Shown piece by piece: positions 1 through 8,675 of a stretch of DNA of 15,897 nt. The translations under genes and the position numbers were made by a program. The notes under the pieces are model-generated. The model was not told where the DNA came from. It did no database searches and was given only the letters and a program-made list of their open reading frames with translations. Source of the stretch: DATBFU01 sp046735265 (GTDB lineage Bacteria; Acidobacteriota; Thermoanaerobaculia; UBA5066; Gp7-AA6). Location of the stretch: contig JBKPSZ010000061.1 in the NCBI GenBank assembly GCA_046735265.1, positions 1-15,897 on the forward strand, read 5' to 3'. How positions within the stretch are numbered: position 1 is the stretch's first letter; every line of letters begins with the position of its first letter.

Positions 1-26
1 CAGCGTCAGATGTGTATAAGAGACAG
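1..26 (+). other. Nextera/Tn5 sequencing adapter remnant (non-genomic)
   Basis: Positions 8-26 read AGATGTGTATAAGAGACAG, which is exactly the 19-bp Tn5 mosaic end used in Illumina Nextera tagmentation. Positions 1-7 (CAGCGTC) match the inner end of the Read 1 adapter that precedes it. This is untrimmed library adapter, not biology and not a natural transposon end, because there is no transposase gene or second end. Genomic sequence starts at about 27. The adapter runs in frame with the S9 peptidase gene on the minus strand and would add a false tail AVSYTHLTL to it. On the plus strand it creates a false start reading MCIRDS. Confidence 0.97.
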
Positions 27-2346
27 CATTGGGCCGCTGCGTGATCACGTGCCCTTCCCCTTCGTAAAGGCGATACTCGGCTTTCTTGCCGAGCCGCTGG
101 AGGCTCATGAAGATCGCGTCGGACGCGATCAGCCGTCCGTCGTTCTGTCCCTGGCCGATCAGCACCGGCGTCTCGATCCGGTCGAACAGGAAGAGCGGAG
201 AGTTGCGGAAGTAGCGGTCCCGCTGCTCCCAGATCGTCCCGTGCATGTTCCCCTGCCCCTTTTCGTAGTACCCGATCGAGCCCTCGGAGCCGAGGTAGTC
301 GGCGAAGAGATCCGGGTGCAGGACGGCCGCCGTGATGATGGCCGCCTTGAAACGATTCGTCTGGGTGATGAGCGCGAGCGTGCAGTAGGAGCCGTAGCTC
401 TGACCCATGACGGCGAGCCGGTCGGGATCCGCGTACCCCTGGTCGATCGCGGCGTTGACGCCCGGCATGACCGTGCCCATCAGGTCTTCCATCGGCATCC
501 CGTCGCGGATCGGCGCGTCCGGCGCGAGCACGGCGTAGCCGCGCGTCGCGAAAACGTGGCAGTTGAAGGTGGCGAGACCCCAGAACCCGAAGCGGTTCAA
601 GTACCGCGACCCGTAGTCGCCGCCGTAGACGAAGACGATGAGCGGCAGGCGCTGCCCCGGCTGGTACCCGGGCGGAAGCAGGAGCGCGCCCTTCAGGGGC
701 TGGCCGGTCATGCTGCGCCACTCGAGGAGACGCGCCTGCCCGAGCTCGTAGCGTTCCATGCCGGAATTCAGACGGGTCACCTGGCGCGCCTTTCCGTCGC
801 GCGCGTTCACGGCCCACAGGTCGTGCAGATGCTGCTGATCGGTCGCGGCGAAGACGACGTCGCCCGTTTTCGGGCTCCCGTCGAGGTTGAAGATCGCCAT
901 GTAGCTCTTGCTTTCCTGGAGGATCGGCCGCGAAGTGCCGGCGACGATGTCCACCGCGAAGATTCCGGCCTTCCCGCCGTCCTGGAGAGCGGCGAAGTCG
1001 CCGCTCGCGTTCGGGTCCGTTCCTTTCAGGCGGGCGAGGACCCAGACGGTGCGTCCATCCCCGGTCAGGAGCGTTCCGCGACCGAACGGGGCAACGAGGG
1101 AGACGATCTTCCAGCCCGGGATCTTGCCGACGGCCGCGCCTTTCCCGGTCGCCGGGTCCACCCGCCAGAGCTCCCCCTCCCCGACGGCGTAGAAGTTCGT
1201 GCCTTTTTCGTCCATGACCGGCGCGTACTCCCCTTCTCCCGGATCGAAGCTCGGGACGCCTTCCGCCTTGAGGGTCCGCGCTTCTCCGCCTGCGACGGGA
1301 ACGACGACGATCGGCCCCGCCGTCTTCTTGCCGGAGATGCCGCTCGGGATGTAGGCGATGTTCTTCCCGTCGGGCGTCCAGTTCCATTCAATGCCGTAAC
1401 CGAGGGTGGCTTCGGTCGCGATGGTCCGCCGCGCGTTCGTCGCGAGATCGATCACGTCGAAGTCGTAGGTCGGCTGCTGGCTGTTCGCCTGCCATCCCTT
1501 CAAGACCGTGCAGGCGACGCTCTTCTCGTCCGGCGAAAAACCGTAGAACCGGATCGACTGCCGCTCGACGAGCCGCGTCACCTTGTGGCTCTCCAGGTCG
1601 AGCAGAGCGAGATCTGCGATTCCCCAGGCGACGTCCCCCATCGTCTTCGGCTTCGTCTCACCGGCGGGTTTGTTCTTATCGGGCGGCTCGGACGTCTTGA
1701 CGATGACCGAGGCCTTGTCCGGACCGGCCTTGTCGAACTTCCGCTTCTCTTCGAGGCTCGTGCCGAGAGCGGTGATCTCGGCGAGCGACATTCCCGCCGG
1801 AACGATCTTGCAGAGGAGACGGCGCCCGTCGGAGCTCCAGCGGACGATCTCGTAGCCGAAGAAGGGTCGCGCGAGGATCCCCGGGAACCGCTCGGCCTTT
1901 CGAGACGCCATCGACCAGATCCAGAGGCCCGGCTCTCCCCCCTCGTCCGAGTAGAAGGCCACGCGCGACCCGTCCGGCGACCACACGCCGGCCCAGCTCG
2001 AGCTCTTCGGGCTCCCGAGGATGATGCTCTCGCCCGTCTTCATGTTGGTGATCGTCGCCTGCATCCGCGAGTCGCCTTCGGCGAAGGGGAAGCCGGTCGC
2101 CGAGTACTGATGCGTGGCTCGGGGGACGTTGTCCACGGTCTCGACGGTGTGCGCGAGCCACAGCCCGTCGGGAGACAACGCAATCGGCGAGCGGCCGTTG
2201 TGGCCGAGCGCGTCGGCGGCGGTCTCGAGCGGCAGAGGCTCTCGAAGCCGGGCGGCCGTCTGGCCGGTCACGGGGGCGGCGAGGACTCCGACGCCCACGA
2301 GAGCGAGAAACGAAACGAACGAGCAGGATGCGAGACGAGGTTTCAC
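27..2346 (-). CDS. S9 family serine peptidase (prolyl oligopeptidase/acylaminoacyl-peptidase type), C-terminus truncated
   Basis: Exported S9 peptidase, expected to cleave short peptides by a Ser/Asp/His mechanism. The GTG start at 2346 has AGGAGG six bases upstream (2353-2358) and gives a signal peptide (MKPRLASCSFVSFLALVGVG, likely ending near APVTGQ). Residues about 35-530 form a TolB/WD40-like propeller with repeats such as WSPDGSRVAFYSDEGG and WTPDGKNIAYIPSG. From about 535 an alpha/beta-hydrolase domain carries all three catalytic residues: Ser650 (MGQSYGS), Asp736 (GQNDGRL) and His766 (GEGHV). Genomic sequence ends at residue 773, seven residues after the His. By comparison with the upstream S9 enzyme, which has 33 residues after its His, some 25 or more residues are missing. 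The cut is the contig edge, not a mutation. It lies 11 bp after propeller gene D and is last in the visible operon. I see no DPP-IV-type double-Glu motif, so substrate specificity is open. Confidence 0.93.
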
Positions 2347-2352
2347 GACTCC

Positions 2353-2358
2353 CCTCCT
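2353..2358 (-). promoter_or_regulatory. Ribosome binding site of the terminal S9 peptidase gene
   Basis: The minus strand reads AGGAGG followed by GGAGTC and the GTG start at 2346. The first A of this site is the last base of the upstream TGA stop, so termination of gene D and initiation of the S9 gene are adjacent. It supports the GTG start, which is also where the signal peptide begins. Confidence 0.8.
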
Positions 2359-4250
2359 CAGTTCGAACCGGCGGAAGAACCGCGGTTCTCCGCAGCGGCG
2401 TTCGGGACGACGACTTTGAACATCATGAACGGGTATTCCGGCTTTTCCGGAATCCCCGTGAATCTCCAGCGGAACGGACGCGCGGCGGTCTGCGCCCCCG
2501 GCGAGAGCTCGTTCGAACCGGCGGGGGCGGAGAACGTCCACCGGGCGCCCTCCCCGGGACGCTGGTTGTCGGCGTTCTCGACCCGGAAGTCGGTCAGGTT
2601 CACCATCATGTTCTGGAGCTCGACGGCGAAGGGTCCCGTCACGGGAAGCGGCGACTTGTTCACGAGGTGCATCTCGCAGCCGAAGGCGTTCGCCTTCCAG
2701 TCGAACGCGCAGTTCTCCGAAACGAGCTTGACCTGCGTGCTGACGTCGCGCTCGTTCTTCGGAGCGGCGACGACCGCGCCCGCGACAGAGAAGGGCGTCG
2801 TCGCGAGGAGCATCACTCCGGATGACCCGTCGATCCACGCCGCGTGGAAGACCCCGTTTCCGTCGCTGTCGAGCCCTTGAGTGTCGCCGCCCCCGGGAAA
2901 GCGCGTCGAGATCATCAACACGTTGAAGCCCTGCCCCTCAACCGACTGCCCGTCCTCCGTCTTCGGATAGGCGGAGACTTCCGCGTTCGGAGCCCAGTTG
3001 CCCGTCGACATCGAGCAGGTCGCCTTCCCGCCCGGCGTGACGTTCGGGACGAACGTCTCGCCCCCGTCGAGCGAAGCGGAGAAGAACAGGTCGTAGCACT
3101 CGTTCTTCTGCGCGCGGCGGTCGTTCCAGACCACGCCCACCACCCCCCGGTTGTTGACGGCGATCGTCGGGTTGGCGTGAACGGCGGATGTCTTGTTGTC
3201 GTTGACCGTGGCCGGCTTCGACCAGGTCTTCCCTCCGTCGGAGGAGTGGACGACCCGAACGTCCGTGCGGTCTCCGGCGTTGTCCAAGCCCACCGCGTAG
3301 ATCCGGCCGCGAAACGGGCCGTCGGAAAGGTCGATGGCCGAGTTGCCGTTTCCCTGGGCGTTCATCGCGCGGAATCGGTCTCCGGAGACGTGGAAGCGGG
3401 CGACGCGGGGAGAGATCGAATAGCTCTTTCCCCCGTCGTTGGATGTCGCGAGGCGCAGCGACAGGTCGTAGTCCGGGAGCGACTTGATCTCGTCGTGCGA
3501 ATCCCAGAGCGTCCAATCCGGCATCACCCGCTCGGGCATCGTCGTGAACGGCAGGATGACCGTGCCCTCGGGCGTCACGATCATGTTCACGAAGGTGAAG
3601 ATCCTTTCGTCGGGCGTGCTCGTCACGATCGTGGGCTGCCCGAAGGTCTTTCCACCGTCGTCGGAGTACGCCACGGCGAGGGCGGACCGGGACTTGCCGT
3701 CGAGCCCCAGGGTCTCGACGGAGGCGCCGGCATAGATGCGTCCCTTGAAGCGACCCGTCCGGTCGAAGCCCATGTACTGGCGGTCGAAGCCCTCGGCGCC
3801 CGCGATCAACGTCGCGTCGCTCCAGCTCTTACCCTCGTCGCTCGAGCGCGTGATCCAGAGCCCGGCGCCGTCGTTGGCGCCGTAGAACGCGTTGCCCGCT
3901 CCGTCGAAATATGCGATCGCGTCCCAGCCCGTCGCGACTTTGGCCGCGCCTTCGGGAAGAACGACGCGCGTCCAGGTCCGGCCGCCGTCGTGGCTGACGT
4001 AGGCCGACGATCCCGCCTTCCCTTTCGAAATGCGGCAGGAGGCGGCGAGCATGTTCGCCGGGTTCTTCGGGTTGATCGCGAGAAAGGACTCTCCGTGCGG
4101 ATCCGAGGGCGCGTCGGTGGAGATCGTCACCGTCTTTCCGGGCTCGATCGTCGCGGCCGAGGCGAGAGCCGGCTTCGGCTCGGGCAGCGCGGCCGCGATC
4201 GCGCTCGAGAGGGCGGCCGCGGCCACGGCGGCAAATCGGAGACCGTTCAC
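2358..4250 (-). CDS. Secreted six-Asp-box beta-propeller protein D (sialidase-like, divergent paralogue)
   Basis: Predicted 630-residue exported protein. The start chosen is the GTG at 4250, whose GTGA overlaps the TGA of the upstream S9 gene. It begins a clean signal peptide (MNGLRFAAVAAAALSSAIAA). The frame stays open further upstream, but that part is antisense-quality sequence inside the S9 gene. There is no strong Shine-Dalgarno sequence before this GTG, so translation probably depends on coupling. Six Asp boxes lie near residues 83, 137, 197, 270, 337 and 393 (SHDGGRTW, SSDEGKSW, SDDGGKTF, SNDGGKSY, SSDGGKTW, SLDGGETF), implying a six-bladed propeller. A C-terminal beta-sandwich-like module follows from about residue 495, with two cysteines (ENCAF, FGCEM). 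D is the outlier of the four paralogues: the DHE motif of A, B and C is DRQ (about residue 158), and the GGDYxG motif is GGDTQG (about 457). Automatic annotation would say exo-alpha-sialidase, but I see no FRIP-type motif. Function unknown. Confidence 0.9.
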   Translation of the reverse strand: MNGLRFAAVAAAALSSAIAAALPEPKPALASAATIEPGKTVTISTDAPSDPHGESFLAINPKNPANMLAASCRISKGKAGSSAYVSHDGGRTWTRVVLPEGAAKVATGWDAIAYFDGAGNAFYGANDGAGLWITRSSDEGKSWSDATLIAGAEGFDRQYMGFDRTGRFKGRIYAGASVETLGLDGKSRSALAVAYSDDGGKTFGQPTIVTSTPDERIFTFVNMIVTPEGTVILPFTTMPERVMPDWTLWDSHDEIKSLPDYDLSLRLATSNDGGKSYSISPRVARFHVSGDRFRAMNAQGNGNSAIDLSDGPFRGRIYAVGLDNAGDRTDVRVVHSSDGGKTWSKPATVNDNKTSAVHANPTIAVNNRGVVGVVWNDRRAQKNECYDLFFSASLDGGETFVPNVTPGGKATCSMSTGNWAPNAEVSAYPKTEDGQSVEGQGFNVLMISTRFPGGGDTQGLDSDGNGVFHAAWIDGSSGVMLLATTPFSVAGAVVAAPKNERDVSTQVKLVSENCAFDWKANAFGCEMHLVNKSPLPVTGPFAVELQNMMVNLTDFRVENADNQRPGEGARWTFSAPAGSNELSPGAQTAARPFRWRFTGIPEKPEYPFMMFKVVVPNAAAENRGSSAGSN

Positions 4251-6610
4251 CGGCTCGCCGTCTTCTGCGGCGCCATGTACTTGCCGAGCCAGTCGATCAT
4301 CCGCTGCGCGGCGTCGACCGCGTTTGCGAGAGACCAGTCGCCCGGCACGTGGCCCTCGCCGTCGTAGATCGCGAGCTCGGACGTGCGCTGGAGCCGCTTC
4401 AACGCGTTGTACATCCTCTCGGCGCCCTCGACCGGGCACGTCTCGTCCTTCTTTCCGTGGATCAGGAGAAGCGGCGTGCGGATCTTGTCGGCCTGGTAGT
4501 ACGGAGAGTTGGCGAGGTATCGGCGCAGGTCCGCCCAGGGGTGCGTGCCCATGCGGCCCTGACCCGTCTCGGACCAGACGAAGTTGAAGGTGCTCCCCCC
4601 GGGCCCCATGCGCGCGTAGGCGCCGGGCAGATCGAAGAGGCCGTCCAAGGAGATCGCTGCCCGGAAGAGATTCGTCTGCGTGATCATCGCGGCGGTCGAA
4701 TATCCGCCGTACGACTGACCCATGATCGCGACGCGCTCGATGTCGGTATAGCCGCGATCCGCCGCGCGATAGACCTGCGCGAGGATGGCGTCGCCCATCT
4801 CCTGAATGGGATTGCCCCCTTTGCCCTCGGGCCCGAGAGGCACGTCCACCATGAGCACGGCGTAGCCGCGCGTCGCGAAGACCTGCACCGGGATCGAGTT
4901 CGGAGCGCCGCCTCCCCACTGCTGGGCGGTGTTGGACATCTTCGAACCCGAGTAGAAGTAGACGATCGACGGGAGCGAGTCGCCCCGCTTCTTGCCCGGG
5001 GGGAGGAAGACTCCGGTCAGAACGCTCTGCAGGCGGCCGTCGAAGCCCGGGATCGGCGACGAATACATCTCGGCCGGCCCGACCGCGACCGCGTCGAGCC
5101 GCGGCTCGACGCGGGTCAGACGTTTCTTCGAGGCGAAGGAGGAATCGAACAAGTAGAAATCGGGCGGCACGTCGAGCGACTCGAATCGGGCCACGACTCC
5201 GCCCGGGGCCGCGCCGGCCGCCTCGAAGCGCCCGCGCCCCTTCCAGAGAGTCGTCGGAGCGCCGCCGCGGGCCGAGACGCCGAGAACGGAACGCTCGCCG
5301 GTCACGTCGTCGTTGGCGACGACCGCGAAGCGGCCCGGCTCCGGCTGCCACAGCGTGTCGCGGTCCGCCTCGATCGGAGTCCCGACCGTCGGGATCGTCG
5401 TCGGGGCGGAGCCGTCGAGCGGCACCAGCGCGAGCGCCTTGGGAGGGAGCGAGTAGTAGATCTTCTCCCCCTCATCCAGCAGTCCGACGAGGAGGCTCTT
5501 TCCGTCCGCCGCCAAGAGGAGCGGCGCTTCGTCGATCTTGCCGAGCGATTCGGCGACCGGCTTCGCCTTGCCCGGCGCGGCGGCGTCGACCAGCCAGATC
5601 TTCTTTTCCTTCCAGTAGGCGATGCGCGTCGTTCCGGGAATCCAGCGATAGGAGGACTCGAAGTAGTCGTTCTGCGGCACTTCGAGATCGGCGGCGAGAA
5701 CGACCGGCTTTCCGCCCGCGGCCGGCACGACCGCGAGGTCGTAGAAGGTCTCCGAGGCCGTCTCCCCCTTCATCTTGAAGACGGTCAGGAACGAGACCCA
5801 CTTGCCGTCGGGCGACAGGCGCGCGCAGCTCGGCTTCACGTCTCCGTCGGCCGACGCCACGATTCGGGACTTTCCCGACGCGACGTCCAACGCGGCGATC
5901 GTCGCGACGTTTTCGCGCAGGAAGTGCTCCATCATGGCCGAAGGGGTCGCGGCCGCGCCCGCCGGCGCCTCGGCCTCCGAGGAGGTTTGATACACGGTCA
6001 CCGTCGCTTTCGCGAGGGGCGCCCCCGTCGGTGCCGCCGGCTTCGCCTCCGCGGGCGACTCCCCGAACGACGGCTGACTCTTGGGCCGGAGCGGCACGAA
6101 GACCTCTCGGCCGTCGGGACTCCAGGCCGCCTCGTCGCCGGGCCAGTGCTTCGCTTTGATGATGTCTTCGGAGACGCGCCGCGGGGTACCTCCCGCGACG
6201 TCGGCGACCCAGAGCTGCGGCGATCCGCCCGCGTCCGAGATGAACGCCACGCGTTTACCGTCGGGCGAGAGCGAAGGTCTCCAGCAGTTCCCCTTTTCCG
6301 GACAGACCGACCGTGCGTCGCCGCCCCTCGTGGAAACGACGAAGACGCGGGTCCCCACCTGCGCCCCCGGTGTGCCGCCCGGAAGGAAGCGGACGCCCTC
6401 GGCCATCTCGCTCTCGGGGCTGCGCTGCGGCGGAATGAAGATTTCGAAGGCCAGGACCGAGCCGTCGCGGCTCAACACCGGACGATCGCTCCACGACCGG
6501 AGCGTCTTCTTCGAGAACGCCAGATCGAGGGGGAGCGGCGCCGGCGTTTGCGCCGCAGCACCCGCGGCGACGACGGCGAAAACGGGCGTGAATGCCAAAA
6601 GCCTCTTCAT
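4247..6610 (-). CDS. S9 family serine peptidase (prolyl oligopeptidase/acylaminoacyl-peptidase type), complete
   Basis: Complete 787-residue exported S9 peptidase. The ATG at 6610 is preferred over an in-frame TTG at 6628: AAGGAGG sits eight bases before the ATG, and translation from it gives a good signal peptide (MKRLLAFTPVFAVVAAGAAAQ). Residues about 30-500 form a TolB-like propeller (SLSPDGKRVAFISDAGG, WSPDGREVFVPL, LSPDGKWVSFL), interrupted near residues 185-220 by an Ala/Pro-rich insert. The alpha/beta-hydrolase domain (about 515-787) has an intact triad: Ser633 (GQSYGGYS), Asp722 (GKKDETC) and His754 (GEGHV). It lies 14 bp after propeller gene A and overlaps gene D by 4 bp (GTGA), so it is operonic with propellers on both sides. 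It shares architecture and the ATRGYAV segment with the S9 gene at 27-2346, but the two are clearly diverged. The exact specificity (acylaminoacyl-, dipeptidyl- or oligopeptidase) cannot be read from the sequence. Confidence 0.95.
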   Translation of the reverse strand: MKRLLAFTPVFAVVAAGAAAQTPAPLPLDLAFSKKTLRSWSDRPVLSRDGSVLAFEIFIPPQRSPESEMAEGVRFLPGGTPGAQVGTRVFVVSTRGGDARSVCPEKGNCWRPSLSPDGKRVAFISDAGGSPQLWVADVAGGTPRRVSEDIIKAKHWPGDEAAWSPDGREVFVPLRPKSQPSFGESPAEAKPAAPTGAPLAKATVTVYQTSSEAEAPAGAAATPSAMMEHFLRENVATIAALDVASGKSRIVASADGDVKPSCARLSPDGKWVSFLTVFKMKGETASETFYDLAVVPAAGGKPVVLAADLEVPQNDYFESSYRWIPGTTRIAYWKEKKIWLVDAAAPGKAKPVAESLGKIDEAPLLLAADGKSLLVGLLDEGEKIYYSLPPKALALVPLDGSAPTTIPTVGTPIEADRDTLWQPEPGRFAVVANDDVTGERSVLGVSARGGAPTTLWKGRGRFEAAGAAPGGVVARFESLDVPPDFYLFDSSFASKKRLTRVEPRLDAVAVGPAEMYSSPIPGFDGRLQSVLTGVFLPPGKKRGDSLPSIVYFYSGSKMSNTAQQWGGGAPNSIPVQVFATRGYAVLMVDVPLGPEGKGGNPIQEMGDAILAQVYRAADRGYTDIERVAIMGQSYGGYSTAAMITQTNLFRAAISLDGLFDLPGAYARMGPGGSTFNFVWSETGQGRMGTHPWADLRRYLANSPYYQADKIRTPLLLIHGKKDETCPVEGAERMYNALKRLQRTSELAIYDGEGHVPGDWSLANAVDAAQRMIDWLGKYMAPQKTASR

Positions 6611-6618
6611 CGCAAACG

Positions 6619-6625
6619 CCTCCTT
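6619..6625 (-). promoter_or_regulatory. Ribosome binding site that fixes the S9 peptidase start at 6610
   Basis: The minus strand reads AAGGAGG, then an 8-base spacer, then ATG at 6610. The motif starts on the last base of the TGA of gene A (6625-6627). This placement excludes the in-frame TTG at 6628, which lies upstream of the motif. Confidence 0.88.
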
Positions 6626-8634
6626 CAACGATCGCCGTCCGGTTCTTCCGGCTCGTGCTCCTTCGCATACGGGTTCTTCCGCCCGGCGCCGCCCGAGTCG
6701 CTATTCGTCTTCGAGACCGGGCCCGCCGGCACCATGCCCGTCGCTTTCAGCCGGATGCCCGGCATCTTTTCCGGATCGACCAGCTGCAGCCGGATGACGA
6801 ACGGATTAGTCAGCGCTCCCGGTTGCAGGGCGTCGGCTCCCGCGACCGTGCCGCCGAGATCGAAGACGGCCCCCTCCTTCGCCTTGCCGTTGGACGTGTT
6901 CAAGGCGGAGGGAGCGTTCTCCGCGTTCTGTTTCTTGTCGTCCTCGCTCTCGTACTCGGGGAAGCCGAAACCGACGATCTCGAGTCGGATCGGGGCCGAG
7001 ATCGGCTGGGTCGACTTGTTCTTCAATCGCACCGGAATCTCGACCTGTTTCTTCGCCGCGTCGTAGCGGGTCGGGTCGAAGATGAACTCCACCAGGTCGT
7101 TCAGCGGAGACTCGACGAACTCCGGCTTCTTCGGAGCCGGCGCGGGCGCCGCGGCGGCGCCGGCGGCTCCCTCCTTCTTCGCCGCTTCCTTCGGCAGCTC
7201 GACGCGAACGGAGGCGGTGTAGATCTGGAACGTGCCCGAGCGGGCGTCGGCCCAGAAGGGGTGAAAGACGCCGGCCTTGTCGGCGGCGAGCCCCATGTAG
7301 TCCCCGCCCGATCCCCAGCGCGACCCCGCGGAGATGAGCGACAGACTGATCTGCCCCTCGTGGCTCCAGATCATCGGCGCGAGCTGCGAGTTGCCCGGAC
7401 CATCGGGGTGCGAGACCTCGGAGGAAACCGTCACCGGGGGCAGGAAGGTCTCGCCGCCGTCGACGGAGATCGCCATGAGCTGGTGGTAGGCCCTGGAGTC
7501 GCCGGCGGTCCGCGCGTCGAACCACGTCACGGCCAAGACCCCCTCCTTGTTGACCGCGATCGCCGGCTGCCACTGACTCGCGGCGGCGGGGGCGCTCCCA
7601 TCGACCGCCTTCGGGGCCGACCACGTCTTGCCTCGGTCGGCCGAATAAGAGGAGAGGATCCGGTACTTGCCGAAACGCGCGTCCTCCCAGGCCACGTACA
7701 TCCGGTCGCGGAACTTCGAGCCTTCCGTGTCCGCCGCGAATTTGCCGAACCCGGCGAGCTTGCTCTCCTTGTCGTCCCGGTTGTAGTTCTGCGTCACGGC
7801 CTTTCGCGGTGGGGAGAACGTCACCCCGCCGTCCGTGGACGCCACGGTCCAGAAGTTGGACGACCCCATCCCTTTCGACTTGCGCTTTTCGGGGAGGAAG
7901 TCGAAGTCGCCGTAGGGGACGATCAGCGTCCCGTCGGAGAGCACCATCGGGGTGACGTCGTTGATGCCGATCGTTCCGCCGCCGTTGGCCGCTTCCGAAG
8001 GGCCGACCCAGGTGCGGCCGTCGTCGTCCGAGCGGAAGACGCCGACGCGGTAGACCGGATAGTCGTAGAGCACGCCGATGTAGATCCGTCCGGCGTAACG
8101 CCCCTTCGTCGTGTCCACGATGATCTGCTCGTGGTCCCACGAGGGGCTGCAGGGGATCTCGGTCGAGGGAAGCCAGGTTTCGCCGCCGTTTTCCGAGCGC
8201 CAGACGTGCATGCTCGCGCAGTCCCGTCCGATGTCGCTCTTGTTCATCGTCAGGGCCACGAAGAGCGCCGTCCCCTGAATCGTGAAAGCCGTCTGAGGGT
8301 CGCCTCCGCCCCACTGGACCTGCTCGGGAAACTCGGACGCCTTCCAGGTCGCGCCGCCGTCGGTCGAGGAGTACGCCCGGCAGGCCCAGCCGCCCGAGGG
8401 CCGCGTCGCGGTGATCGCCGCCCCGAGGAGATCCTTGACCGTCCTCGGGCTCGTCGCGACCATCAGCTCGACGTGCGGCACGTCGCCGTCGCGCGACACG
8501 AGGATGTTCGGACCGACGGTGACTTTCGGCGCGGAGGCGTCGGCGCCCGAGACCGTGCCCTCCGCCGCGAGAAGGAGAACGGCCGCCGCGATCGCGGCCG
8601 CGAGAAGTCGCCCGCCGAGTGTCCGCATGCTCAT
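6625..8634 (-). CDS. Secreted six-Asp-box beta-propeller protein A (sialidase-like)
   Basis: Predicted 669-residue exported protein. The ATG at 8634 follows GGAGGA closely; a second ATG at 8628 (MSMR) has a 10-base spacing and is nearly as good. A GTG at 8679 overlapping the stop of gene B as GTGA is also possible but gives a long, non-hydrophobic N-region. The signal peptide spans about residues 1-33. Six Asp boxes lie near residues 90, 145, 202, 266, 330 and 391 (STDGGATW, SENGGETW, SDDDGRTW, STDGGVTF, SADRGKTW, SVDGGETF). Motifs shared with B and C are SRDGDVPH, GGDPQTAF, DHEQIIVD (about 168) and GGDYMGLAAD followed by GVFHPFW (about 448). An Ala/Pro/Lys linker (about 478-503) leads to a C-terminal module with FDPTRYD and NGKAKEGAVFD. 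Unlike B and C, A has an extra hydrophilic tail of about 30 residues ending EPEEPDGDR. It is closely related to B along its whole length. No FRIP-type sialidase motif is visible, so the usual sialidase label is not secure. Confidence 0.92.
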   Translation of the reverse strand: MSMRTLGGRLLAAAIAAAVLLLAAEGTVSGADASAPKVTVGPNILVSRDGDVPHVELMVATSPRTVKDLLGAAITATRPSGGWACRAYSSTDGGATWKASEFPEQVQWGGGDPQTAFTIQGTALFVALTMNKSDIGRDCASMHVWRSENGGETWLPSTEIPCSPSWDHEQIIVDTTKGRYAGRIYIGVLYDYPVYRVGVFRSDDDGRTWVGPSEAANGGGTIGINDVTPMVLSDGTLIVPYGDFDFLPEKRKSKGMGSSNFWTVASTDGGVTFSPPRKAVTQNYNRDDKESKLAGFGKFAADTEGSKFRDRMYVAWEDARFGKYRILSSYSADRGKTWSAPKAVDGSAPAAASQWQPAIAVNKEGVLAVTWFDARTAGDSRAYHQLMAISVDGGETFLPPVTVSSEVSHPDGPGNSQLAPMIWSHEGQISLSLISAGSRWGSGGDYMGLAADKAGVFHPFWADARSGTFQIYTASVRVELPKEAAKKEGAAGAAAAPAPAPKKPEFVESPLNDLVEFIFDPTRYDAAKKQVEIPVRLKNKSTQPISAPIRLEIVGFGFPEYESEDDKKQNAENAPSALNTSNGKAKEGAVFDLGGTVAGADALQPGALTNPFVIRLQLVDPEKMPGIRLKATGMVPAGPVSKTNSDSGGAGRKNPYAKEHEPEEPDGDR

Positions 8635-8655
8635 GCTTCCTCCGTATTCGAAAAC

Positions 8656-8675
8656 GCCGCGCGTCGAATCGCGGC
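8656..8675 (-). terminator. Small GC hairpin between genes B and A (possible attenuator)
   Basis: On the minus strand, just after the TGA of gene B, the sequence reads GCCGCG, an 8-base loop, CGCGGC, then GTTTTCG. The 6-bp all-GC stem followed by a short T run resembles a weak intrinsic terminator. It lies in the only sizeable gap (41 bp) among the six downstream genes. Four T residues are few and the stem is short, so it may only reduce read-through into gene A, or be chance in GC-rich DNA. If gene A starts at 8679, the hairpin would lie inside its coding region. Confidence 0.3.

Noticed and set aside
8..26. Tn5 transposon end as a natural mobile element
   Set aside because: The sequence is the engineered mosaic end with flanking Nextera adapter bases at the very contig tip, without transposase or second end.
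27..2346. Dipeptidyl peptidase IV (DPP-IV) identity for the S9 enzymes
   Set aside because: The fold and triad fit S9 in general, but the double-Glu motif that binds the substrate N-terminus in DPP-IV was not seen in either enzyme.
10..2880. Very long plus-strand open frame over the S9 and D genes
   Set aside because: It lies antisense to two well-recognised peptidase/propeller genes, starts within the sequencing adapter (MCIRDS), is rich in Arg/Asp/Val low-complexity sequence and matches no family. Similar stop-free antisense frames run along the entire window (for example 2844-4367, 4349-7066, 6592-8712, 9213-10607, 10799-13072, 13153-15480) and are explained by GC-rich codon use.
4251..5351. 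N-terminal extension of propeller gene D far upstream of 4250
   Set aside because: The extension overlaps the catalytic domain of the S9 gene in another frame, is Arg-rich and low-complexity, and would bury the signal peptide that begins at the GTG at 4250.
6611..6628. TTG start of the complete S9 peptidase at 6628
   Set aside because: The Shine-Dalgarno AAGGAGG lies downstream of this TTG and is correctly spaced for the ATG at 6610.
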